Assembly: GCA_028280945.1 (NCBI GenBank)
Contig: JANQKV010000004.1
Span: 124,001 to 188,000, forward strand
Source: Opitutaceae bacterium
GTDB taxonomy: Bacteria; Verrucomicrobiota; Verrucomicrobiia; Opitutales; Opitutaceae
DNA length: 64,000 bases
Reading direction: 5' to 3'
The notes below the pieces were generated by a model. That model had not been told where the DNA came from, did no database searches, and worked only from the letters and a program-made list of their open reading frames with translations. Below are positions 52,470 to 60,390 of the stretch, one piece after another; position 1 is the stretch's first letter; every line of letters starts with the position of its first letter. Both the position numbers and the translations under genes were made by a program.

Positions 52470-53855
52470 ATGTCATCCCCCTCTGCTCCGGACGCGTCCG
52501 GCCATCTCTCGTTTCGCGAAAAAGTCGGCTACGGTCTCGGCGACACGGCATCCAATTTCGTTTTTCACACCGTCAACGTCTTCCTGTTCTTCTATTATGT
52601 CGATGTGATGGGCATGGGCGCGGCAGCCATCGGCACGCTTTTTCTGGTCGCCCGACTGCTGGACACAGTGACCGATCCGTTGATGGGCACGATCGCTGAC
52701 CGCACGAACACACGCTGGGGCAAGTATCGGCCCTATCTCTTGTGGCTGGCGGTGCCCTTCGGCATCTGTGGGTACCTGCTGTTCGCGGTGCCGGACACGG
52801 ATCCTTCCGGGCAATTGGTCTACGCCTACGTGACCTACATCGCGGTGATGTTGGTCTACACCGCCATCAACATTCCCTACTCCGCCCTGCTGGGGGTGAT
52901 CACGCCCGTTTCCGCCGAGCGCACGTCCGTGGCCAGTTACCGGTTCGCGTGCGCGTTCGGGGGACAACTGTTGATCGTTGCCGCCGCTCGACCGCTGGTC
53001 GATTACTTCGGAGCGGACGATACGGCGGCAGGGTATCGGGTCACCATGGGCATCTTTGCCGTGATTGCCGTCGTGCTCTTCATGATGACGTTCAGCATGA
53101 CCCGCGAACGGGTGCAACCGCCCCCCGGCCAGAAGTCGGATTTGGTGAAGGAACTGGGGCTGCTCCTGCGCAATGTGCCGTGGATCGTGATGTTCATCGC
53201 GGGCATATTCACGCTCGCCAATGTCGCGGTGCGTGGCGCGGTCACGTTGTTCTACTTCAAATACTATGCCGGAGACGACGGTTCGCCCTGGTTGTGGAAA
53301 TTCGACATGAGCACCGTATTCCTGACCGCGGGCACGATCGCACTGATCATCGGTGTCATGTGCACCAAGTGGCTGACCCCACTCGGTGACAAACGTCAGC
53401 TCATGATCGTGCTGTCAGCCATGAACGCGGCCGTGATGGCGCTCTTCTATTTCGTGCCCCAGGACGCAATCGGCATGATGTTCTTCATGAACGTGCTCGG
53501 CGCGTTGATTGCCGGTCCCACCATCCCGTTGGTGTGGTCGATGTTCGGAGACGTGGCCGACTACGGGGAATGGAAATTCGGCCATCGCACCACCGGCCTG
53601 GTGTTCTCCGGCGTGCAATTTGCCCAGAAATTTGGTCTCGCCATCGGCAGCGCCATGGCGGGGTGGATGCTGGCGGGATTCGGCTACGTGGCTGATGCCG
53701 AACAATCTCCCGAAGCGATTCAAGGCATCCGCCTGATGTTCACCGTGTTGCCCGCACTGTTCGCCGTTGGTGGCGTCGCCGCCATCTGGTTCTACCCAAT
53801 CAGCGGGAAGGATGTTGAACGCATGAGCCGAGAACTCGCCGCCAACAAATCCTGA
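52470..53855 (+). CDS. GPH-family sugar:cation symporter
   Basis: A 461-residue transporter with about twelve membrane helices, of the glycoside-pentoside-hexuronide (MelB/XylP) family. LSFREKVGYGLGDTASNFVFHTVNVFLFFYY is the hallmark start. DTVTDPLMGTIADRTNTRWGKYRPYLLW contains the conserved D-P-x-x-G-x-x-x-D-R-T region and R-x-x-x-W-G-K/R-Y-R-P. It imports oligosaccharides with Na+ or H+. A LacI-type operator lies upstream and the GH94-like gene follows by 51 bp, so the pair forms one operon for uptake and cleavage of a glycan. Confidence 0.92.
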   Translation: MSSPSAPDASGHLSFREKVGYGLGDTASNFVFHTVNVFLFFYYVDVMGMGAAAIGTLFLVARLLDTVTDPLMGTIADRTNTRWGKYRPYLLWLAVPFGICGYLLFAVPDTDPSGQLVYAYVTYIAVMLVYTAINIPYSALLGVITPVSAERTSVASYRFACAFGGQLLIVAAARPLVDYFGADDTAAGYRVTMGIFAVIAVVLFMMTFSMTRERVQPPPGQKSDLVKELGLLLRNVPWIVMFIAGIFTLANVAVRGAVTLFYFKYYAGDDGSPWLWKFDMSTVFLTAGTIALIIGVMCTKWLTPLGDKRQLMIVLSAMNAAVMALFYFVPQDAIGMMFFMNVLGALIAGPTIPLVWSMFGDVADYGEWKFGHRTTGLVFSGVQFAQKFGLAIGSAMAGWMLAGFGYVADAEQSPEAIQGIRLMFTVLPALFAVGGVAAIWFYPISGKDVERMSRELAANKS

Positions 53856-53906
53856 ACCTGTCACTCTTCACCACCCTGCAGATCGATCTCTCGACCCATT
53901 TTCACC

Positions 53907-56900
53907 ATGAGCACTCGCACGCTTACTCCTCTCTCGTCCGATGCTGCCGACAACAAGCTCGCCGATGTTCAAGGCCAGTTGTGCACGGCATTTGGCATCC
54001 GTTGCTACCGCATCAGCAACGTGCATCGCCTGCCGCCGTTCTTCATCAATTTGGTCAGCGCTTCCGACCTGTGGATGTTCATTGCCAGCAACGGCGCTCT
54101 CACCGCCGGTCGTCGCGATGCGGAATGCGCGTTGTTCCCCTACCAGACGGTGGATCGGATCTACGACAGTGCGGGACAGATCGGTCCGCTCACTCTCCTG
54201 GGGGTCGATACGCCCGACGGTGAGGTAGTGTGGCAACCCTTTGGCTCCGACACCAACCACCTGCCCCAGTTAACCCGCCACCTCTACAAGAGCATCGAAG
54301 GTGATCGGCTTTGGTTTGAGGAAGTTCGCGAAGATTTGGGCCTGGCATTTTGCATGAGCTGGTCGACGGCCGACAGCCACGGTTTCATCCGCCACTGCAC
54401 CCTGCGCCGGCTAAGCGGGAACACGGTAAAAGTCCGCATCCTGGATGGGCTCCGCAACATTCTCCCGGCCGATGTTTCCCTGCGGCTGCAAAGCCTGAGC
54501 AGCAACCTGGTCGATGCTTACAAAACCGCCGCGCTGCAGCCTGATTCCACCTGTGCCGTCTTTGCCCTGCAGTCCCAGATCGTGGACCTGCCGAAACCAA
54601 TGCAGGCCATGCATGCCAGCGCCGTGTGGTCCACCGGACTGCCCGAATCAACCATTGCGCTTTCCGATCGTCAGATCGATCGCTTCCGGAGTGGTGAACC
54701 CTTGTCTACCGAACCCCACACCCGCGGTGTGCGCGGCGCCTACCTCATCAGTACGACAGTCGAGCTCAAACCCGAGCAGACCATCGACTGGTATGTGGTG
54801 GCCGACACCAACCTTGGTCACGCCGATGTGGTCGCCCGGGTCAATCAATCGCGGGATCCCGACGCGGCGACGAAGTTGCAGGAGGCACAAGCGGAGGCAA
54901 CCCATCAACTCCGGCAACTCGTTGCGGCTGCGGATGGCTGCCAGACTTCAGCCGACACCGTCACCGCCGCCCACCACTTCGCCAACGTGCTCTACAACGT
55001 CATGCGTGGGGGCACCTTCACCGCGGATCACCGCCTGCCCTCGGCGGACTTTGCCGAGCATGTCGCGGTGCACAACCAGGCGGCCGCTGAACGCCATGCC
55101 GAATTTCTGGCCGGACTGCCCGCGGAACTGGAACGCAGCGAACTGCTCGCCCGGGTCACCGCCCTGGAGGATCCCGACCTCACGCGCATCGCCTCGTGCT
55201 ATCTGCCCCTCTCGTTCAGCCGTCGGCACGGCGATCCCAGCCGGCCGTGGAATCGGTTCAGCATTCGCCTGCGCAACGCCCAGGGCGGCCGCCTGCTGGC
55301 CTACGAAGGCAACTGGCGCGACATCTTCCAAAACTGGGAGGCCCTGTGCCTCAGCTATCCGGAATTTCTCGATGCGGCGATCGCCAAGTTCCTCAACGCG
55401 TCGACCGCCGACGGTTACAATCCCTATCGCATCACCCAGGCGGGCATCGATTGGGAGGAGCCCGACCCCGAGGACCCGTGGGCCTCGATCGGTTACTGGG
55501 GTGATCATCAGGTTGTCTACCTGCTGAAACTGCTGGAGTGGTCCGACCGCCTGCATCCCCGGCGTCTGGCGGGCACCCTGCGCCCCGCCTCCTTCAGCTA
55601 CGCCGACGTTCCGTATCGTATCTGTGGATACGATGAAATGCGGCGCGACCCCCGGAACAGCATTACTTTCGACGAGTCCTACAACCGGGCCATCGCCGAG
55701 CGCGTCACCGCCATGGGAGCCGATGGCAAGCTGTTGCCGGCGGCGGACGGATCGGTGCAACACGCCAACCTGACCGAGAAGCTGCTCGTACTGGTGCTGG
55801 TGCGGCTGACCAACTTCATCCCGGGGGGCGGCATCTGGATGAATACCCAGCGTCCGGAATGGAATGACGCCAACAACGCCCTGGTGGGTTATGGTGTTTC
55901 GGTCGTCACCCTGAACTACCTTCGCCGCATGCTGGCCTTCACCCAGTCGACACTCTGGCCGATGCTGGGGGAAGCGAAGGTGCCGGTGGCAGCCAACGTG
56001 GCCCGGCTGGCGGAATCCGTGGAGGCAACCCTCAATCGCCATCGGGACCAACTCGGCAACGCGGACCTCGACCCATCCACCCGGCGTGAAGTGGTCGATG
56101 CGCTGGCCACGGCCGGTGCGGACTACCGCCGGGAGCTCTATGCTTCCGGCGTCGGCACGACGGTCGAGATCGAGGCCGCTTCGTTGCGATCCCTGTTTAC
56201 CACCGCACTGGAGTTTGTGGACCACAGCCTGCGCGCCAACCAGCGGCCCGACCGGTTGTTCCATGCCTACAACCTCCTGGGTTTCGCCGAGGATCCAGCG
56301 GCCCTGTCGCTGCGCCGCCTGCCGGAAATGCTGGAGGGACAGGTTGCCGCACTGAGCTCCGGATTGCTGTCGCCCGCGGAGGTTGTCGCCTTGCTGAAAG
56401 CCATGCGCAACAGCGCGATTTACCGCGAGGATCTCCAGACCTATCTGTTGTATCCGGACCGGCAATTGCCGGGCTTCATGGACCGCAATATCATCCCGGA
56501 AGCAGCGTGGGCGAGCTGCCCGCTCTTCGAAGACATGGCGGCGCAGGGTGACCATCGCCTCGTCCTGCGCGACGAATCCGGCCAGGCGCACTTTCAAGCC
56601 AACCTTGTCGACGAGGAGGCGCTCGAAAACGTGCTTGCCGAGCTCAGCAACGACCCCACCTGGACTGCGGCAGCAGCCGATCAGGCTGAAACGGTGCGCG
56701 CCGTCTACGAGGAAGTGTTCAATCATCGCGCCTTCACCGGCCGCAGCGGCGGCATGTTTGGCTTCGAAGGCCTGGGATGTGTTTATTGGCACATGGTGGC
56801 GAAGCTGTTGCTCGCGGTGCAGGAGAACCTTCTCACCGCCCAAGCCGGGCAATCACCCGAAGTGCCCGCACTCGTGGAGGCCTACTACGAAATCCGCGCC

Positions 56901-57383
56901 GGGCTTGGCTTCAATCATTCGCCCGCCGTGTTCGGGGCCTTCCCCACCGACCCGTATTCCCACACTCCGGGACATGCCGGGGCACAACAGCCCGGCATGA
57001 CCGGCCAGGTGAAGGAGGAAATCCTCACCCGGCTGGGTGAACTGGGAGTTGAGTTCAACAACGGCACCGTTGGTTTCAAACCCACGTTCCTGCGTCGCCA
57101 GGAGTTTCACGAGACGCCGTCGGAGTTTGCCTACATCGATCTCGGCGGCCAGGCCCGCACCCTGTCGTTACCGGCAAACGCCCTCGCATTCACCGTGGCC
57201 GGTATCCCGATCGTGTATCAGCTTTCTGATGACAAATCCCGTCATGTGGTTCACGGCAAGACCTCGATGGACGCGGCCGGAACCCAATTGGACGTCCCCA
57301 TCAGTGAGGCATTGCTCAAGCGTTCCGGCCACATCGATCACATCGTCGTGACGATCGGAACCGAGTTCGATCTGCCCGCCTAA
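53907..57383 (+). CDS. Large GH94/GH36-like (alpha/alpha)6-barrel protein, specificity unknown
   Basis: A 1158-residue protein without signal peptide. The first ~450 residues are beta-rich (YQTVDRIYDSAGQIGPLTLLG, GVRGAYLISTTVELKPEQTIDWYVV), like the beta-sandwich of GH94/GH65 proteins. The rest is helical, with NWRDIFQNWEALCLSYPEFL, DPWASIGYWGDHQVVYLLKLLEWSD, GGGIWMNTQRPEWNDANNAL and the end PGMTGQVKEEILTRLGELGV, a phrase also typical of GH94 phosphorylase C-termini. It is longer than GH94 cellobiose phosphorylases (~800 residues). It may be a phosphorylase or hydrolase acting on imported oligosaccharide. The catalytic acid and substrate cannot be assigned by eye. Confidence 0.75.
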   Translation: MSTRTLTPLSSDAADNKLADVQGQLCTAFGIRCYRISNVHRLPPFFINLVSASDLWMFIASNGALTAGRRDAECALFPYQTVDRIYDSAGQIGPLTLLGVDTPDGEVVWQPFGSDTNHLPQLTRHLYKSIEGDRLWFEEVREDLGLAFCMSWSTADSHGFIRHCTLRRLSGNTVKVRILDGLRNILPADVSLRLQSLSSNLVDAYKTAALQPDSTCAVFALQSQIVDLPKPMQAMHASAVWSTGLPESTIALSDRQIDRFRSGEPLSTEPHTRGVRGAYLISTTVELKPEQTIDWYVVADTNLGHADVVARVNQSRDPDAATKLQEAQAEATHQLRQLVAAADGCQTSADTVTAAHHFANVLYNVMRGGTFTADHRLPSADFAEHVAVHNQAAAERHAEFLAGLPAELERSELLARVTALEDPDLTRIASCYLPLSFSRRHGDPSRPWNRFSIRLRNAQGGRLLAYEGNWRDIFQNWEALCLSYPEFLDAAIAKFLNASTADGYNPYRITQAGIDWEEPDPEDPWASIGYWGDHQVVYLLKLLEWSDRLHPRRLAGTLRPASFSYADVPYRICGYDEMRRDPRNSITFDESYNRAIAERVTAMGADGKLLPAADGSVQHANLTEKLLVLVLVRLTNFIPGGGIWMNTQRPEWNDANNALVGYGVSVVTLNYLRRMLAFTQSTLWPMLGEAKVPVAANVARLAESVEATLNRHRDQLGNADLDPSTRREVVDALATAGADYRRELYASGVGTTVEIEAASLRSLFTTALEFVDHSLRANQRPDRLFHAYNLLGFAEDPAALSLRRLPEMLEGQVAALSSGLLSPAEVVALLKAMRNSAIYREDLQTYLLYPDRQLPGFMDRNIIPEAAWASCPLFEDMAAQGDHRLVLRDESGQAHFQANLVDEEALENVLAELSNDPTWTAAAADQAETVRAVYEEVFNHRAFTGRSGGMFGFEGLGCVYWHMVAKLLLAVQENLLTAQAGQSPEVPALVEAYYEIRAGLGFNHSPAVFGAFPTDPYSHTPGHAGAQQPGMTGQVKEEILTRLGELGVEFNNGTVGFKPTFLRRQEFHETPSEFAYIDLGGQARTLSLPANALAFTVAGIPIVYQLSDDKSRHVVHGKTSMDAAGTQLDVPISEALLKRSGHIDHIVVTIGTEFDLPA

Positions 57384-57403
57384 GCAGGCGGGCCTTCGGG
57401 CGG

Positions 57404-58495
57404 CTAAGCGCGCTTGCGTTTTGCCGCCCGACGCCTGGCCGGCTTTGGCTGGGTGACCGACTCGCCTTCGATCACGTCGCAGTTGAGCAGAATGTGTTGC
57501 TGCGAATCGAAGCGCTTCTGAATCAGGTCGAGCAGACGTTTTCCTCCGATCACGCCGATCTGATGAAACGGGATTCCAACCGTGGTCAGTTTGGGCAGGC
57601 CCTTCAGCGGTTCGAGTCCGTCAAAGCCGGTGACCGACACATCCTGCGGGACTTTGAGGCCCGCAGCGTCCAGCGCCTTCATGAGATCAAACGCCTGGTG
57701 GTCGGCGGCGCACATCCAGGCCGTCACACCGGCCCTGGTCTGCTTGATGACTTCGGCGTGGGACTCTTCCAATGACAAGCGGCGCCGCGGATCGACGTTG
57801 ATGGCATCCTCCGCACGGATCTCCAGTCCACGAGCGGTGAGCATCTCAACGTAGGCCCCGTAGCGACGCAGCGCCCAGCCCGCCTCCACCGGGTAACGCC
57901 ACGTGAAGAATCCGATGCGACGATGCCCTTTATCCCGCAGGTGTTCAACCAACCGCTCGACGCCACGGTGGTGGTCGACGTCCACACAATCGAGCGGGCT
58001 TTGACCATATTGCTCCACCAACGAAACCACCGGGTGCATCCTGCGCAGCTCGTCGACGATGGTGTGGGGAAACGGATAAATCAGCACCACGCCGTCCCAG
58101 AGCCGGCGACCGGTCGCCACGATGTCAGCGTAGGACGGCTCATTGATGTGCAGGGCCTCCGGACGCACGAAGTGCAAGTCGAGCCGCACATCCTGGGCGC
58201 GCGCCAACTCGGACAACCCGTTCAACAATTCCTGCCCGGGATTGCCGTAGTCGGTGCGTTCGAAACTCGGCAAGTCCACACAGATCAAAACCCCCAGCGT
58301 CGTGGATGTGCGGCGACGTTGATGGATCGCGGGCTCACGCTTTTCCGCGTGGCTGTAGCCCAGTTGGGAAGCGAGGGCAAAAACCTTGCCCCGGGTCGTC
58401 GCATTGATGCCCGGATGATTGGTAAAACACCGCGACACCGTGGCACGGGAGATTCCGAGTTTTTCGGCAATATACTGTTGATTGATCTTGGGCAT
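57404..58495 (-). CDS. LacI-family transcriptional repressor
   Basis: A 363-residue regulator: N-terminal LacI helix-turn-helix and hinge (QYIAEKLGISRATVSRCFTN, HPGINATTRGKVFALASQLGY), then the sugar-binding sensor (TLGVLICVDLPSF, HRRIGFFTWRYPVEAGWALRRYG, CAADHQAFDLMKALDAAGLK, VSVTGFDGLEPL, LTTVGIPFHQIG). It ends with a basic tail rich in Lys/Arg. Start at MPKINQQYIAEK. The divergent promoter to the GH-A gene contains an inverted repeat that recurs before the symporter and TonB genes, so this repressor is the best candidate to control them all. Confidence 0.95.
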   Translation of the reverse strand: MPKINQQYIAEKLGISRATVSRCFTNHPGINATTRGKVFALASQLGYSHAEKREPAIHQRRRTSTTLGVLICVDLPSFERTDYGNPGQELLNGLSELARAQDVRLDLHFVRPEALHINEPSYADIVATGRRLWDGVVLIYPFPHTIVDELRRMHPVVSLVEQYGQSPLDCVDVDHHRGVERLVEHLRDKGHRRIGFFTWRYPVEAGWALRRYGAYVEMLTARGLEIRAEDAINVDPRRRLSLEESHAEVIKQTRAGVTAWMCAADHQAFDLMKALDAAGLKVPQDVSVTGFDGLEPLKGLPKLTTVGIPFHQIGVIGGKRLLDLIQKRFDSQQHILLNCDVIEGESVTQPKPARRRAAKRKRA

Positions 58496-58569
58496 ACGAA
58501 GGGGCCGGCGCCTCAAGGCTTGGGGTTCAAAGACAGAATTTACGCACTGAACACTCAATGCAATTTTTA

Positions 58570-58585
58570 ATGCAATTATATGCAT
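58570..58585. promoter_or_regulatory. LacI-type operator in the LacI/GH-A divergent promoter
   Basis: ATGCA-ATTATA-TGCAT, perfect 5-bp inverted arms, spacer six. A further TGCA lies 12 bp upstream (58559-58562), making a denser cluster. It is 75 bp before the repressor start and 44 bp before the GH-A gene start. Confidence 0.7.
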
Positions 58586-58628
58586 CTAATCGCTTTACCA
58601 CCGCGGTGCACTCGGACAGAAAAGAAGG

Positions 58629-59909
58629 GTGAAAAGTCTGCGCCCCAAGACGACTGCCCCTGGACCGTCATCCATTGACGGCATGGTTGATGCGCGGGCA
58701 GACGTTGCCATCAAACGCGACACTAAGGGGCGGTGGCGAGTATACCGAAACGGCATACCTTTCGAAATCCGCGGTGCGGGGGGCCACGAGCATTTGGAGC
58801 TCCTGCGCGACAGTGGTGGAAACACCGTGCGGACCTGGGGCATCGAACAACTGGAAGGCCGGGAGAACGGTCAATCGTTGCTTGATATCGCCCATGATCT
58901 GGGGCTCGCCGTGATCGCCGGCATCTGGCTCGAACATCCGCGCCATGGCCATGACTACGGCGACCCGGACTTTCTCCAGTTCCAACGGGAACACGTCCGC
59001 ACCGTCGTGCAAAAATACCGCGATCACCCTGCCCTGCTCATGTGGGGTTTGGGCAACGAAATGGAAGGGACGGGTGACGATCCCCGGATCTGGCAGGAGC
59101 TGGAAGTGCTGGCCCAAATCGTCAAAACCGAGGATTCCGCGCACCCCATCTGCACCGCGCTTGCCGGCACCGACAACAACAAGGTGGCGCGCATGCAGGA
59201 ACACTATCACTCGCTCGATATTCTGGGCATCAATTGCTACGGAGGTGCGCCGGGAATTGCCGCCCGACTGCGAGCGCAAGGCTGGAACCGTCCCTACATG
59301 CTTACCGAGTTCGGACCCGTCGGTCACTGGGAGATCGCCAGCACCGAGTGGGACGCGCCACTTGAACCAACCTCGATCGAAAAAGCGGACACCTATGCAG
59401 CCTCCCACCGCGCGCAACTTGAGCACGGGCGCGGTCTGTGCCTGGGCTCGTTTTGTTTTCTCTGGGGGCATAAACAGGAAACCACCGCGACTTGGTTTGG
59501 CATGTTTTTGCCCACTGGCGAAAAGACCCCGGCCGTGGATCAAATGATCCGTCTTTGGACCGGTCGGGAGCCGGCCAACCGAGCGCCCCTGATTTATGCG
59601 CTGCATTCCGAATTGGATTCCGCCGTCGTTTCTGCCGGGACCGAGTGGACCGTGTCGGCGGACGCCATCGATCCCGATGGCGAAAAACTGCATTACGAAT
59701 GGCAAGTGATCGCTGAGACGACGGACCGGAAGTCGGGTGGCGATTTCGAAATGGCGCCACCCACGATCCCGGATTGCGTGGTGTTTGACGACGGTCGCAC
59801 AGCGCGGATTCGGGTGCCGCACCAGCCCGGGGCCTACCGGGTGTTTCTTTTCGTGCGGGACGGCAAAGGCGGAGGTGCCGCCGGGAATTTTCCGTTCATG
59901 GTCGAGTGA
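58629..59909 (+). CDS. Clan GH-A glycoside hydrolase (GH2/GH5-like TIM barrel)
   Basis: A 426-residue enzyme without signal peptide. RNGIPFEIRGAGGHEHLELLRDSGGNTVRTWG is the start of a TIM barrel as in GH2/GH5-like proteins. LMWGLGNEMEG provides the acid/base Glu (about residue 144) and YMLTEFGPVGHWE the nucleophile Glu (about 227), the clan GH-A pattern. The last ~90 residues (SAVVSAGTEWTVSADAIDPDGEKLHYEWQV) look like a PKD/Ig-like domain. A GTG at 58629 is taken as start, with an ATG at 58683 as alternative. It is divergent from LacI and shares its operator. It probably cleaves the same oligosaccharide as the GH94-like neighbour. Confidence 0.85.
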   Translation: MKSLRPKTTAPGPSSIDGMVDARADVAIKRDTKGRWRVYRNGIPFEIRGAGGHEHLELLRDSGGNTVRTWGIEQLEGRENGQSLLDIAHDLGLAVIAGIWLEHPRHGHDYGDPDFLQFQREHVRTVVQKYRDHPALLMWGLGNEMEGTGDDPRIWQELEVLAQIVKTEDSAHPICTALAGTDNNKVARMQEHYHSLDILGINCYGGAPGIAARLRAQGWNRPYMLTEFGPVGHWEIASTEWDAPLEPTSIEKADTYAASHRAQLEHGRGLCLGSFCFLWGHKQETTATWFGMFLPTGEKTPAVDQMIRLWTGREPANRAPLIYALHSELDSAVVSAGTEWTVSADAIDPDGEKLHYEWQVIAETTDRKSGGDFEMAPPTIPDCVVFDDGRTARIRVPHQPGAYRVFLFVRDGKGGGAAGNFPFMVE

Positions 59910-60002
59910 GACCGGCCAATGGAGGGTTTCGCTCCGCGAAGTCCTGCGATCGGAGCAACCACCTGCAACCGAGTCAAAGCGCTGAGCAGTGTCCGCGGGC
60001 AT

Positions 60003-60070
60003 GGGGTCAGGCTGACATAAAAGTGCAATGCAGCCCGCAGGGCGGAATTCACTTTTTGCAGCCTGACCCC
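60003..60070. repeat. REP-like element A (GGGGTCAGGC ... GCCTGACCCC)
   Basis: Terminal arms GGGGTCAGGC (60003-60012) and GCCTGACCCC (60061-60070) are exact inverted repeats. The core contains CCGCAGGGCGGAATTCAC (60035-60052), whose exact reverse complement is in element B. Confidence 0.75.
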
Positions 60071-60180
60071 CTCTCGTGTTCGAACGTCGTCCAACACGCC
60101 CGCAGACAAAACCACGCTTGATCGGCCCGACTGGGCTTTGCGGCCATGAACACGCTGGCGCCGGGCGGGTGGTTTTGGAC

Positions 60181-60260
60181 GGGGTCAGGTTTCAGACGGG
60201 GTCAGGCCGGAAAAGGTGAATTCCGCCCTGCGGAATTACACATTTTAACGGCCTGACCCC
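60181..60260. repeat. REP-like element B (inverted relative of element A)
   Basis: Arms GGGGTCAGGCC (60198-60208) and GGCCTGACCCC (60250-60260) are exact inverted repeats; an additional GGGGTCAGG lies at 60181-60189. The core contains GTGAATTCCGCCCTGCGG (60216-60233), exactly the reverse complement of 18 bases in element A, so A and B are inverted copies. Confidence 0.75.
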
Positions 60261-60330
60261 TACGTTCGGGCGGTTTCTCGAAAGATCTGTATTCGTTTTA
60301 TGGTTACACATTCGGCCAGATCCGGATCAC

Positions 60331-60361
60331 AAAAACGCCCGGGCCGTTGCCGGCCCGGGCG
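60331..60361 (-). terminator. Intrinsic terminator of the TonB receptor gene
   Basis: On the minus strand CGCCCGGGCCG-GCAA-CGGCCCGGGCG is a perfect 11-bp stem followed by TTTTT. Confidence 0.9.
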
Positions 60362-60390
60362 GAGTAGAATACTACAGTCCAGAGAAGGTT

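Larger units (their letters stand above)
59910..60330. other. Intergenic region filled with REP-like repeats
   Basis: No gene is supported. It holds two REP-like elements (60003-60070 and 60181-60260) and a further GGGGTCAGG core at 60181, between the GH-A gene and the terminator of the TonB receptor gene. The two transcripts are convergent here. Confidence 0.6.

Noticed and set aside
54948-56852. Long open frame opposite the GH94-like gene (634 codons)
   Set aside because: Antisense shadow of a GC-rich gene; its translation is rich in Gly/Arg/His with no recognisable domain.
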